Positions 15,612-23,719 of a stretch of DNA of 64,000 nt are shown one piece after another (position 1 is the first letter of the stretch; each line of letters begins with the position of its first letter). The notes under the pieces are model-generated. The model was not told where the DNA came from. It did not search any database and saw nothing but the letters and a program-made list of their open reading frames with translations. Made by a program: the position numbers and the translations under genes. The stretch comes from Streptomyces werraensis (GTDB taxonomy: Bacteria; Actinomycetota; Actinomycetes; Streptomycetales; Streptomycetaceae): NCBI GenBank assembly GCA_014656175.1, contig BNBX01000008.1, forward strand, positions 225,815-289,814, read 5' to 3'.

Positions 15612-17131
15612 CCAGCGCCATACGGACGGCAGCCCCGACCGACGAGACGGCACCCCGCCCCGGCCGCTGGCTCGCCCTGTCGGTCCTCGTACTCGCCGTC
15701 CTGCTGGTGGCCGTCGACGCGACCGTCCTCGGCCTGGCCACCCCGTACATCAGCGAGGACCTCGCCCCCACCGGCTCCCAACTGCTGTGGATCGGCGACG
15801 TCTACTCCTTCGTACTCGCCGGACTGCTGGTGTCGATGGGCAGCCTCGGGGACCGCATCGGCCGCAAGCGGATCCTGCTGTACGGCGCCGCCGCGTTCGG
15901 CCTGATCTCCGTGCTGAACGCCTACGCGCACACGCCCGAGGTGATGATCGCGGCGCGCGCCCTGCTCGGCGTCGCCGGGGCCACGCTGATGCCCGCCACC
16001 CTCGCGCTGATCCGCAACCTCTTCCACGACCCGCGCGAGCGGAGCCTCGCCATCGGCATCTGGGGCGCGACCGCCTCCGCGGGCACGGCGGTCGGCCCGA
16101 TCCTCGGCGGACTGCTCCTCGAACATTTCTGGTGGGGCTCGGTCTTCCTGATCAACCTGCCGGTCATGGCGGTCCTGGTGCTCGTCGGCATCAAGCTGCT
16201 CCCGGAGTCGCGCGCCCCGCAACCGGGCCCGTGGGACCTGCCCAGCGTGGCCCTGTCCCTCGCCGGCATGATCGGCGTGGTCTACGCGGTGAAGGAGACC
16301 GCGAGCCATGGTGCCGCCGTGCCCGCCCTCGCGGCGGGCCTGCTGGGCGCGACGGCCCTGTACCTGTTCGTCCGCCGTCAGCTGGCGCTTCCGAAGCCCC
16401 TCCTGGACATGCGGCTGTTCCGCAGCCGGGGCTTCAGCGGGGCGGTGCTCGCCGACCTCCTGACCGTCCTCGGCCTGTCCGGCCTGGTCTTCTTTCTCTC
16501 CCAGTACCTGCAACTGGTCCAGGGACGACGTCCGTTCGAAGCGGGCCTCGCGGAACTCCCGGCCGCGATCGGCGCGGTGGCGGCCGGCCTGATCGCGGGC
16601 CGGACCGCCCGCCGCTTCTCGGTGCGCTCGGTCGTCGCAGGGGGCCTGGCGGCGATCGGCCTGGCCCTGGCCGCCCTCACCGTCATCGGCCAGTCCACCG
16701 GCTACCCCCTGCTGGGCGCGGCCCTCCTGGTCGTCGGCGCGGGCGCGGGCTTCTCGTTCACGGTGACGGCGGACGTGATCCTCTCCGGTGTCCCGAAGGA
16801 ACAGGCGGGCGCGGCCTCAGCCGTCTCCGAAACGGCCTACGAACTGGGCGCGGCCCTGGGCATCGCGGTCCTGGGCTCGATCGTCACAGGGGTCTACCGC
16901 GGCTTCCCGGCCCCGCAGGGCACGCCACCGTCCGCCCACGAGTCCCTGGGCAGCGCGGTGGAAGCAGCAACGCACATGCCCACTGCCACCGCGGCCCCCA
17001 TGCTCGACGCGGCCCGGGAGGCCTTCGTCAGCGGCCTCACCCTGGCAGCGGGAGCGGGAGCAGCGGTCCTCCTGGCAGCCTCGGCAGCAGCATGGTTCAT
17101 GCTGAAAGACCAACGGCTGGACAACGCGTGA
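15608..17131 (+). CDS. MFS drug efflux transporter (DHA2, 14-helix type)
   Basis: 507 residues with about 14 hydrophobic segments. Motif A appears as GSLGDRIGRKRIL after helix 2, helix 1 has the DHA2-like VAVDATVLGLATPYI, and motif C is represented by GWG-type GTAVGPILGGLL in helix 5. These place it with QacA/SmvA-like proton antiporters for cationic drugs and antiseptics. ATG 15608 overlaps the TetR stop, with GGAAGGAA upstream. The operon is presumably induced when a substrate releases the TetR repressor. Confidence 0.9.
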   Translation: MTSAIRTAAPTDETAPRPGRWLALSVLVLAVLLVAVDATVLGLATPYISEDLAPTGSQLLWIGDVYSFVLAGLLVSMGSLGDRIGRKRILLYGAAAFGLISVLNAYAHTPEVMIAARALLGVAGATLMPATLALIRNLFHDPRERSLAIGIWGATASAGTAVGPILGGLLLEHFWWGSVFLINLPVMAVLVLVGIKLLPESRAPQPGPWDLPSVALSLAGMIGVVYAVKETASHGAAVPALAAGLLGATALYLFVRRQLALPKPLLDMRLFRSRGFSGAVLADLLTVLGLSGLVFFLSQYLQLVQGRRPFEAGLAELPAAIGAVAAGLIAGRTARRFSVRSVVAGGLAAIGLALAALTVIGQSTGYPLLGAALLVVGAGAGFSFTVTADVILSGVPKEQAGAASAVSETAYELGAALGIAVLGSIVTGVYRGFPAPQGTPPSAHESLGSAVEAATHMPTATAAPMLDAAREAFVSGLTLAAGAGAAVLLAASAAAWFMLKDQRLDNA

Positions 17132-17132
17132 A

Positions 17133-17151
17133 GGGGCGCGGGGAACTGCGC
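17133..17151 (+). repeat. Dispersed element (copy 4)
   Basis: GGGGCGCGGGGAACTGCGC, a perfect copy starting 2 bases after the stop of the MFS gene. No left hairpin arm is present, unlike copies 2 and 5. Confidence 0.65.
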
Positions 17152-17187
17152 GTCATGCCCTCACGCACCCGCACGGAACCCGAAACG

Positions 17188-17229
17188 GCGGCGGGCGCCG
17201 GCGGAGAGGACTCCGCCGGCGCCCGCCGC
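17188..17229. terminator. Bidirectional terminator between MFS and PlsC genes
   Basis: Perfect 19-base arms (17188-17206 and 17211-17229, core GCGGGCGCCGGCGGAG) enclose a 4-base loop AGGA. It lies between convergent genes and can serve both. Confidence 0.8.
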
Positions 17230-17247
17230 ACCGGAACGTCGGCCTGA

Positions 17248-17985
17248 CTAGGCCGCCTCCTTCGCCTTGCTCGCATACATGTCCACGTACTCCTGCCCCG
17301 ACAACCGCATGACCTCCGTCATCACCGAGTCGGTGACCGCCCGCAGCACGTACCGGTCGCGGTCCATGCCCTCGTAGCGGGAGAACTCCATCGCCTCGCC
17401 GAACCGGACCGTGACCCGCCCGGGGCGGGGCAGCCCCGCCCCGCCCGGCTGGAGCTTGTCCGTGCCGATCATCGCGAACGGCACCACCGGCGCGCCGGTC
17501 ATCAGCGTCAGGCGGGCGATGCCGGTGCGGCCGCGGTAGAGGCGGCCGTCGGGGGAGCGGGTGCCCTCCGGGTAGATCCCGAAGACGTTGCCCTCCTCCA
17601 GCACCCGGCGCCCGGTCATCAGCGCGGCCACGCCGCCCCGCCCGCCGTCGCGGTCGACCGGGATCATGCCGACGCCGGTGAAGAACCACGCCATCAGCCG
17701 CCCCTTGAGACCCTTGCCGGTGACGTACTCGTCCTTGCCGATGAAGAAGACCTGCCGGTCGCACACCAGCGGCAGGATCATCGAGTCGATGAACGTCAGA
17801 TGGTTGCCGGCCAGGATCACCGGACCGTCGCCCGGGATGTGCTCCGCGCCCTCCACCTGTGGGCGGAACATCAGGCGCATGATCGGACCGAGCACTGCCT
17901 TGATGAGCGCGAAGCGGGACAACGGGCCCTCCGGTGGGAAGCGGACGTCGACGAATGCCGTATGAGTCTGTGCAGGTGAGGACAT
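17248..17985 (-). CDS. 1-acyl-sn-glycerol-3-phosphate acyltransferase (PlsC family)
   Basis: 245 residues. Acylates lysophosphatidate to phosphatidate at the membrane in phospholipid synthesis. The HX4D catalytic motif is NHLTFIDS, the glycerol-phosphate site is GIYPEGTRSPDG, and VPFAMIGTDKLQP is the conserved C-terminal block. One hydrophobic stretch near PVILAGNH may associate with the membrane. ATG 17985 has only a weak ribosome site. Which acyl acceptor it uses cannot be told; Streptomyces carry several paralogues. Confidence 0.88.
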   Translation of the reverse strand: MSSPAQTHTAFVDVRFPPEGPLSRFALIKAVLGPIMRLMFRPQVEGAEHIPGDGPVILAGNHLTFIDSMILPLVCDRQVFFIGKDEYVTGKGLKGRLMAWFFTGVGMIPVDRDGGRGGVAALMTGRRVLEEGNVFGIYPEGTRSPDGRLYRGRTGIARLTLMTGAPVVPFAMIGTDKLQPGGAGLPRPGRVTVRFGEAMEFSRYEGMDRDRYVLRAVTDSVMTEVMRLSGQEYVDMYASKAKEAA

Positions 17986-18335
17986 TACTCGCGGTCCGGG
18001 GAGTCGCGCACATCGGGCTCGTGGCAGTTAACCGAGGTCTTACGGACTCTTGACCCGGGTTCACCTGCGCGGCCGTGCGCGCGGGCGGCGCGCAACACGG
18101 CTGTCACGCTGTGACGCAGCTCGCCCGGACCCGCGCACCGCCCGGGTACCCGCGCCCGCGGGCACGAACCGGACGCGCCGTCACATCCTCGCCTGAATAC
18201 GACAGACGTACGTCATCCGTAGGAGGGGCGTACGTCATGCGACACCACCCGTGTGTTCGGCTCGAGGTCTCCCGTGCGTCAACCGGGCGCACCTACGATC
18301 GGCCCGCACCGCACCAGCCGACACAGGAGGCGTTC
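17986..18335. other. Intergenic region between plsC-like and glpQ-like genes
   Basis: 350 bases between divergent genes. It holds a GACGTACGTC palindrome (18205-18214) and two copies of TACGTCAT (18209-18216, 18231-18238). An AGGAGG at 18221-18226 stands before an ATG at 18237 that is in frame with the phosphodiesterase. I see no other gene. Confidence 0.5.
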
Positions 18336-19508
18336 ATGACGACACCGGAGTCGAACGAACAGGCGAGCGTGACCGGCCGGCGGGCCGTGCTCGGAGCGGC
18401 GGTTCTCGGCGCGGGCGGCACCGTCCTCGGGCTCGCCGGCACGGCCCGCGCGGCCCAGGGCGCCGGGCAGGGGCGCGGACGCGGCCTCGACAGCCTGCCC
18501 GTGCCGACGATCATCGGTCACCGCGGTGCCAGCGGCCACCGGCCCGAGCACACCTTCGGCTCGTACCAGCTCGCCCTCGACATGGGCGCGGACATCGTCG
18601 AGGCGGGCGACCTCGTCCCCACCAAGGACGGCCATCTCGTCTGCCGCCACGAGCCGGAGATCGGCGGCACCACCGACGTCGCCGAGCACCCCGAGTTCGC
18701 CGGCCGCCGCACCACCAAGACGCTGGACGGCGTCCAGGTCACCGGGTGGTTCACCGAGGACTTCACGCTCGCCGAGCTCAAGCGGCTGCGCGCCGTGGAG
18801 CGCATCCCCGCCAACCGCCCCCACAACACCCTCTACAACGGCCGCTGGGACATCCCCACCTTCGAGGAGGTGCTGCGCTGGCAGGACGAGCAGACCCGCA
18901 GGCGCGGCAAGCAGGTGTGGATCTACCCCGAGCTCAAGCACCCCACCTACTTCCGCAAGCTGGGCCTCGGCCTGGAGGAGCGGGTGGCGAAGGTGCTGCG
19001 CCGGCACGGCAAGGACCGCAGGAACTCCCCGGTCATCCTTCAGTCGTTCGAGCCGACGGCCGTCCAGCGGCTCGGCGGACTGGTCGGCAACCCGCTCGTC
19101 GTCCTGCTCGACGGGGCGGGTACCCGCCCCTGGGACTTCACCGAGGCCGGCGACCCGCGCACCGTCGACGACCTCATCACGCCCAAGGGCCTGAAGGAGA
19201 TCGCCTCCTATGCGCAGGGCATCGGCCCCACCCTGAACCTGATCATCCCGCGCGACTCCGCGGGCCGGCTCACCGAACCCACCACCCTGGTCCGGGACGC
19301 CCACCGCGCGGGCCTGATCCTGCACCCCTACACACTGCGCAACGAGAACCCGTTCCTGCCCGCGGAGTTCCGCAAGGGCTCCGACCCCGACGCCTACGGC
19401 GACGTCTTCGGCGCCTACCGCGCCTACTTCGCCACCGGCATCGACGGCGTCTTCACCGACCACCCGGACACCGGGCTGCTGGCCCGCGAGGACTTCGTCA
19501 ACCGCTGA
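18336..19508 (+). CDS. glpQ: Tat-exported glycerophosphodiester phosphodiesterase
   Basis: 390 residues. Hydrolyses glycerophosphodiesters to glycerol 3-phosphate and an alcohol, outside the cell. A Tat signal is visible (TGRRAVLGAAVLGAGG...AGTARA). The GDPD signature follows: IIGHRGASGHRPEHTFGSY, then VPTKDGHLVCRHEPEI, and VFTDHPDTG near the end. The 'long' insert between the second and third motifs fits GlpQ/periplasmic-type enzymes. ATG 18336 has AGGAGG 6 bases upstream; an alternative in-frame ATG at 18237 would add 33 residues before the signal. Confidence 0.9.
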   Translation: MTTPESNEQASVTGRRAVLGAAVLGAGGTVLGLAGTARAAQGAGQGRGRGLDSLPVPTIIGHRGASGHRPEHTFGSYQLALDMGADIVEAGDLVPTKDGHLVCRHEPEIGGTTDVAEHPEFAGRRTTKTLDGVQVTGWFTEDFTLAELKRLRAVERIPANRPHNTLYNGRWDIPTFEEVLRWQDEQTRRRGKQVWIYPELKHPTYFRKLGLGLEERVAKVLRRHGKDRRNSPVILQSFEPTAVQRLGGLVGNPLVVLLDGAGTRPWDFTEAGDPRTVDDLITPKGLKEIASYAQGIGPTLNLIIPRDSAGRLTEPTTLVRDAHRAGLILHPYTLRNENPFLPAEFRKGSDPDAYGDVFGAYRAYFATGIDGVFTDHPDTGLLAREDFVNR

Positions 19509-19535
19509 TCCGCACGCCCCCGGAAGGGGTGAGGG

Positions 19536-19571
19536 ACGTGCGCCCCGGGCAACCCCGCCCGGGGCGCACGT
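19536..19571 (+). terminator. glpQ terminator
   Basis: ACGTGCGCCCCGGGC (19536-19550) and GCCCGGGGCGCACGT (19557-19571) are perfect 15-base arms around a 6-base loop, 28 bases after the stop. Confidence 0.75.
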
Positions 19572-19583
19572 GTCGAAGCGGTC

Positions 19584-20150
19584 GTGAGAACCGACCCGTT
19601 CGCCGCGCACGAGTCACCGACCGCGCACGATCCGCTGCCCACGCACGATCCGCTCCCGGAGCGCGACCTGATCGCCCTGCTCGGCCCCCTTCTCGCCGCG
19701 GAGGCCGCCGCCGAGGCGTCCGGCGGCGGCGCCGAAGCGGGCGACCTGGAACAGGCGGTCTGGCTCCGCCTCCTCGAGCGGCTCCGCCGTGCGGGACCGC
19801 CCGCCGACCCGCAGCTCTGGCTGCGCCGCGCGATCCGCGCGGAGGCCCGCCGCAGCCGTCGCACCGCCCGTCGCGAGACGGCGCTGACCTGCGACCCCGC
19901 CGACGCCGGGCGGCACGATCCGGAGCGGCTCGCGCTCGTCGCCGTCCACCGCGGCGCCCTGCGTGACGCGGTGCGCCGGCTCCCCGGCCGCTGCCCCGGT
20001 CTGCTGGCCGCGCTCCTGTCCCCCCGCGATCCGACATACCGCGAAATCGCAGGGGAGTTGGGTATCTCACAGGGCAGTATCGGTCCGGAACGCTCCAGAT
20101 GCCTGGGATGTCTGCGTCGTTTACTCGCGACGGAGGTTGCGGCGGGCTGA
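19584..20150 (+). CDS. Sigma-70-family-like protein (ECF type)
   Basis: 188 residues. The middle (DLEQAVWLRLLERLRRAGPP...WLRRAIRAEARR) resembles sigma region 2, and the C-terminal helix-turn-helix (TYREIAGELGISQGSIGPER, then RCLGCLRRLL) resembles region 4. Region 2 is degenerate, so promoter melting ability is uncertain. A proline/histidine-rich N-terminus (SPTAHDPLPTHDPLPERD) contains a short repeat. GTG 19584 has no strong ribosome site. No anti-sigma gene is adjacent. It could be a specialised sigma factor or a related DNA-binding regulator. Confidence 0.72.
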   Translation: MRTDPFAAHESPTAHDPLPTHDPLPERDLIALLGPLLAAEAAAEASGGGAEAGDLEQAVWLRLLERLRRAGPPADPQLWLRRAIRAEARRSRRTARRETALTCDPADAGRHDPERLALVAVHRGALRDAVRRLPGRCPGLLAALLSPRDPTYREIAGELGISQGSIGPERSRCLGCLRRLLATEVAAG

Positions 20151-20207
20151 GGACGGGGATAGGAGTGGGGGACGACAGGTGATCAGGTGAGCGGGAGGCG
20201 TGCGCAC

Positions 20208-20705
20208 ATGGGCATGAGCGTGACCATCTCTGCGGCGGCCGAGCAGGACGCGGAGCAGATCTTCAGGTTGCAGTACCTGTGCTTCCAGAGCGAGGCGGCC
20301 CTCTACGGCAACTACCGCATCGATCCCCTGGTCCAGACCCTCGAGTCGGTCCGCGAGGAGGTCGTCCGGGACTGCGTTTTCGTCGCGCGCCTCGGCGACG
20401 AGATCGTCGGGTCGGTGCACGGCAGGATCACCGAGGACGGCGCCGCCGCGATCGGCAAGCTCTGCGTCCACCCCCGTCTCCAGGGTCACGGCATCGGCGC
20501 CCGGCTGCTCAAGGCCGCCGAGGCCGCGCTCGCCGGCGAGCGCGGCGCCCGCACGTTCCGGCTGCACGCGGGACACCGCAGCGAGAGCAACCTCCGCCTC
20601 TACAGCAAGGTCGGCTACCAGCGCGTGGGCACGTCCCGCGGCGCCGACGGCGTACCGATGATCGTGCTGGAGAAGAAGGCGGAGACGTACGCGACGACCG
20701 CCTGA
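20208..20705 (+). CDS. GNAT family N-acetyltransferase
   Basis: 165 residues, single acetyl-CoA-dependent acetyltransferase domain. The acetyl-CoA loop is LQGHGIGARLLKAAEAAL, preceded by IGKLCVHP, and the C-terminal part is ESNLRLYSKVGYQRVG. ATG 20208 is chosen from the GGGAGG upstream; GTG 20187 and ATG 20214 are in frame and possible. Substrate is unknown. Confidence 0.85.
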   Translation: MGMSVTISAAAEQDAEQIFRLQYLCFQSEAALYGNYRIDPLVQTLESVREEVVRDCVFVARLGDEIVGSVHGRITEDGAAAIGKLCVHPRLQGHGIGARLLKAAEAALAGERGARTFRLHAGHRSESNLRLYSKVGYQRVGTSRGADGVPMIVLEKKAETYATTA

Positions 20706-20739
20706 CCGTGACGGCGTGACAGACCGCGTGACCAGGGGC

Positions 20740-20758
20740 GGCCGCCCGTCAGGCGGCC
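20740..20758. terminator. Short hairpin between convergent genes
   Basis: GGCCGCC (20740-20746) and GGCGGCC (20752-20758) form a 7-base stem with a 5-base loop. It overlaps the stop codon of the minus-strand membrane gene and lies 35 bases past the GNAT stop. Weak compared with the other terminators here. Confidence 0.4.
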
Positions 20759-21177
20759 GGCTCCTGGACGCGTGACCGGCGCAGCCAGTACACGGCGGTC
20801 AGCGGCAGCAGCACCGGGATGAAGAGGTAGCCCATCCCGTAGTCGGACCACACGGTGGCGTCGGGGAAGGCGGACGGCTCCACCAGCGTCCAGGTGCCGA
20901 CGGTCAGCACGCCCACCAGCTCGGCGGCGCAGCACACCAGCGCCGCCCTGCGGGCCTTCTCCCCGCCGCGCACCAGCGTGTAGGTGATGAAGCCGTAGAC
21001 CACGCCGGCCAGCGCCGACAGCGAGTAGGCGAGCGGCGCCCGGTCGAACTCGGTGGCGATCTGGTAGGCCGAGCGCGACACGGCGCCCACCACCATCACC
21101 CCGTACAGCCAGACCAGCAGCAGTCCGGGTCCGCTCGCCAGCCGCGTCCGGTTCGGCCTCTCCCGCGTCGAGGTCAC
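20749..21177 (-). CDS. Membrane protein of unknown function (four helices)
   Basis: 142 residues with four hydrophobic segments (LLLVWLYGVMVVGAV, SLSALAGVVYGFITY, AALVCCAAELVGVLTVG, GYLFIPVLLPLTAVYWL). No enzymatic motif is seen. GTG 21177 begins 2 bases after the stop of the preceding membrane gene, so the two are a coupled pair of small membrane proteins and may form one complex. Confidence 0.75.
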   Translation of the reverse strand: MTSTRERPNRTRLASGPGLLLVWLYGVMVVGAVSRSAYQIATEFDRAPLAYSLSALAGVVYGFITYTLVRGGEKARRAALVCCAAELVGVLTVGTWTLVEPSAFPDATVWSDYGMGYLFIPVLLPLTAVYWLRRSRVQEPAA

Positions 21178-21178
21178 C

Positions 21179-21538
21179 TCAGCCTCCCCAGATGTCGAAC
21201 AGCCGCACCTCGAGCACGGCCAGCACCACGCCGCTCGCCGCGACGGTCACCGAGCCCCACCGCGTGCGCTCGCCCAGCGACAGGAAGCCCGCCGCCGGGA
21301 CGCAGGCGAACGAGCCCAGCAGATACGCCACGAAGATCGTCGTGCCCTGCTCCGGCTTCTCGCCCCCGGCCAGCCGCACGATCCCGACCACCAGCTGCAC
21401 CAGTGCCAGCAGGGTGACCACGGCCATGCCGATGAAATGCCAGTCCTTCGTCGGCTGGTCACGGTAGGCGGCCCAGCCGCACCAGGCGGCGAGCAGCAGC
21501 GCGGCGACAGCGGTCACCACGGTCAGGACATCCAGCAT
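21179..21538 (-). CDS. Membrane protein of unknown function
   Basis: 119 residues, about four hydrophobic segments starting LTVVTAVAALLLAAWCGW, with IGMAVVTLLALVQLVVGIV and TIFVAYLLGSFACVPAAGF. Only the short loop RDQPTKDWHF and the loop around GGEKPEQG are polar. ATG 21538 is chosen. First gene of a two-gene operon with the 142-residue membrane protein. Function is not recognisable. Confidence 0.75.
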   Translation of the reverse strand: MLDVLTVVTAVAALLLAAWCGWAAYRDQPTKDWHFIGMAVVTLLALVQLVVGIVRLAGGEKPEQGTTIFVAYLLGSFACVPAAGFLSLGERTRWGSVTVAASGVVLAVLEVRLFDIWGG

Positions 21539-21632
21539 GGCAGGGAGCCTATTACGCCGGAAAAGCCGCGCCGACCTCGGCCCCGCGGCCGTCGTTCCCG
21601 GTCCGCCTCCCGCGCCCCGTAGGGTCGATGGC

Positions 21633-22283
21633 ATGACCATTCATGCGCGTGCCCTGCTGTTCGACAACGACGGGACCCTCGTGTCCTCCCTGGACTCCGT
21701 CAACCGCTGCTGGACGCGGTGGGCCGTGGAGTACGGGCTGACGGCCGAGGACTTCGCGCGGATCGAGCTGCACGGCAGGCCGGCCGCCGAGATAGCCGCC
21801 GACCTGCTGCCCGCCCACCTGGTGCCGCAGGCCGTCGCGCGCATCGAGGACCTGGAGGTGGAGGACGTCGCCGACGGCGGGGTCGGCCTGCTGCCCGGGA
21901 CGAAGGAGTTCCTCGCCGGACTGCCCGCCGAGCGCTGGGCCGTGGTCACCTCCGCAACCCGGCGGCTCGCCGAGGCCCGGATGGGCGCCGCGGGCATCCT
22001 GCCCAAGACCCTGGTCGCCGCCGACGACATCACCCATGGCAAGCCCGACCCCGAGCCCTACCTGCTCGCCGCGCGCATGCTCGGCGTCGATCCCGCGGAG
22101 TGCGTCGTCTTCGAGGACGCCCCCGCCGGGCTCCAGGCCGGCCGCGCCGCCGGCATGACGACCGTGGCCTTGGCCACAACCCACCGCGCCGAGGAGCTGA
22201 CCGCCGACCTGGTGGTGAGGGACCTGTCGGCCCTGTCCGTACTGGTCACGGATGCCGGGATCGACATCGGCATACGGGCCTGA
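21633..22283 (+). CDS. HAD family phosphatase
   Basis: 216 residues, sugar-phosphatase or beta-phosphoglucomutase-like branch. Motif I is LLFDNDGTLVSS with the nucleophile and acid/base aspartates, motif II is VVTSATRR, motif III is ITHGKPDPEPY and motif IV is VVFEDAPAGLQAG. The N-terminal cap has the usual HGRPAAEIAADLL. A TAGGGT box (about 21620-21625) ends only about 8 bases before ATG 21633 and no ribosome site is seen, so the message may be leaderless. Substrate is not evident. Confidence 0.85.
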   Translation: MTIHARALLFDNDGTLVSSLDSVNRCWTRWAVEYGLTAEDFARIELHGRPAAEIAADLLPAHLVPQAVARIEDLEVEDVADGGVGLLPGTKEFLAGLPAERWAVVTSATRRLAEARMGAAGILPKTLVAADDITHGKPDPEPYLLAARMLGVDPAECVVFEDAPAGLQAGRAAGMTTVALATTHRAEELTADLVVRDLSALSVLVTDAGIDIGIRA

Positions 22284-22333
22284 CGTGCGCGCACGGGTGT
22301 CCACGGCTGTCCACCATGCGGACGGCCGGGTCC

Positions 22334-22347
22334 GTTCAGAAGTGAAC
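22334..22347. promoter_or_regulatory. GTTCA-N4-TGAAC inverted repeat before the met leader
   Basis: GTTCAGAAGTGAAC, 5-base arms with a 4-base centre. It lies just upstream of a TTTACT -10-like box (22353-22358) preceding the leader peptide, a good position for a repressor or activator of metNIQ. Confidence 0.45.
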
Positions 22348-22366
22348 GTCTGCTTTACTGACCCAC

Positions 22367-22459
22367 ATGACCACGACGAGCGACCGCACCCCTGCGACCG
22401 AGGCGACCATGACGCCCGGTGCTCGTTGTATGTGTCTTAGCCGAATGTGCGCCTTCTAG
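22367..22459 (+). CDS. Cys/Met-rich leader peptide upstream of metNIQ
   Basis: 30 residues ending in ARCMCLSRMCAF then TAG; an internal ATG at 22409 would give 16 residues. Three cysteine and two internal methionine codons fall within ten codons, next to the stop. This is what a translational attenuator sensing Cys-tRNA or Met-tRNA supply would look like, and the downstream genes encode a methionine importer. ATG 22367 lies 8 bases after a TTTACT box and lacks a ribosome site, consistent with a leaderless start. The function is inferred from composition and position. Confidence 0.6.
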   Translation: MTTTSDRTPATEATMTPGARCMCLSRMCAF

Positions 22460-22517
22460 AGGGCCCCCGCACCGCCTGAGCCTCGCGCCCCGAAGCGAGA
22501 GCCGGCTCGTGTCCGCC

Positions 22518-22534
22518 CGCGTGCCCCGCACGCG
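22518..22534 (+). promoter_or_regulatory. Hairpin in the metN leader
   Basis: CGCGTGC and GCACGCG pair perfectly around a 3-base loop, 58 bases after the leader-peptide stop and about 140 bases before metN. It could be part of an attenuator or simply a stable leader stem; there is no T-run. Confidence 0.4.
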
Positions 22535-22672
22535 CGACCGGGCCAGCCCGTGCACGTCTCTCCCCGGACTCCCGTACGTCCGTGAGATCCGTGCCGCCCT
22601 GCCGCCATTCCCTGCATGCCACGTGCCCGGCGCCCACGACGTGCCGCGCACTCGACAGTGACGGAAACCCAC

Positions 22673-23719
22673 GTGATCACCACCTCGGGCCTCACGAAGG
22701 TCTATCGGACTCACCGCTCCCGCGGCCGCGAGGTCACCGCCCTGGACGGCGTCGACCTGCACGTCCGCGAAGGCGAGGTCTACGGCGTCATCGGCCAGTC
22801 CGGCGCCGGCAAGTCCTCCCTCATCCGCTGCGTCAACCTGCTGGAGCGTCCCACCTCGGGCACCGTGACCGTGGCCGGCCAGGACCTCACCGCGCTCGCC
22901 GGCCGCGGCCCCCGCGCCGGCCGGGAGCTCCGCCAGGCGCGCAGCCGCATCGGCATGGTCTTCCAGCACTTCAACCTGCTGTCCTCGCGCACCGTGCAGG
23001 ACAACGTCGAACTCCCGCTGGAAATCCTCGGCAAGTCCGGGAAGGAACGTTCCCGCAAGGCGCTGGAACTGCTCGACCTCGTCGGCCTCGCCGACAAGGC
23101 CAAGTCCTACCCGGCCCAGCTCTCCGGCGGCCAGAAGCAGCGCGTCGGCATCGCCCGCGCCCTGGCCGGAGACCCCAAGGTGCTGCTCTCCGACGAGGCG
23201 ACCAGCGCCCTGGACCCGGAGACCACCCGCTCGATCCTCCAACTGCTGCGCGACCTCAACCGCCAGCTGGGCCTCACCGTCCTGCTCATCACGCACGAGA
23301 TGGACGTCGTGAAGTCGATCTGCGACTCGGCCGCCCTCATGGAGAAGGGCCGCATCGTCGAGTCCGGCACGGTCACCGACCTGCTGGCCACCCCCGGCTC
23401 GGAACTCGCCGCCGCGCTGTTCCCCGTCGGCGGCGAGGCGAGCGGCGACGACCGCACCGTCGTCGACGTGACCTTCCAGGGCGAGAGCGCCACCCAGCCG
23501 GTCATCTCCCAGCTCTCGCGCACCTACAACATCGACATATCGATCCTCGGCGCCGCCATCGACACCGTCGGCGGGCTCCAGGTCGGCCGCATGCGCATCG
23601 AACTGCCCGGCCGCTACGAGGACAACGTCGTGCCCATCGGGTTCCTGCGCGAGCAGGGCCTTCAGATCGACGTCGTCGGCCACGACGAGCCCACGCTGGT
23701 GAAGGAGGGTGCCAAGTGA
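22673..23719 (+). CDS. metN: Methionine ABC transporter ATP-binding protein
   Basis: 348 residues. Walker A GQSGAGKSS, the ABC signature LSGGQKQRVGIARAL and Walker B LLSDEATSALDPET are all present. The C-terminal 80 residues (FQGESATQPVISQLSRTY... VPIGFLREQGLQIDVV) are the NIL domain that binds methionine and inhibits transport when the cell is replete. GTG 22673 gives the standard N-terminus MITTSGLTKVY; an in-frame GTG at 22658 is possible. The stop overlaps metI as GTGA. Confidence 0.93.
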   Translation: MITTSGLTKVYRTHRSRGREVTALDGVDLHVREGEVYGVIGQSGAGKSSLIRCVNLLERPTSGTVTVAGQDLTALAGRGPRAGRELRQARSRIGMVFQHFNLLSSRTVQDNVELPLEILGKSGKERSRKALELLDLVGLADKAKSYPAQLSGGQKQRVGIARALAGDPKVLLSDEATSALDPETTRSILQLLRDLNRQLGLTVLLITHEMDVVKSICDSAALMEKGRIVESGTVTDLLATPGSELAAALFPVGGEASGDDRTVVDVTFQGESATQPVISQLSRTYNIDISILGAAIDTVGGLQVGRMRIELPGRYEDNVVPIGFLREQGLQIDVVGHDEPTLVKEGAK

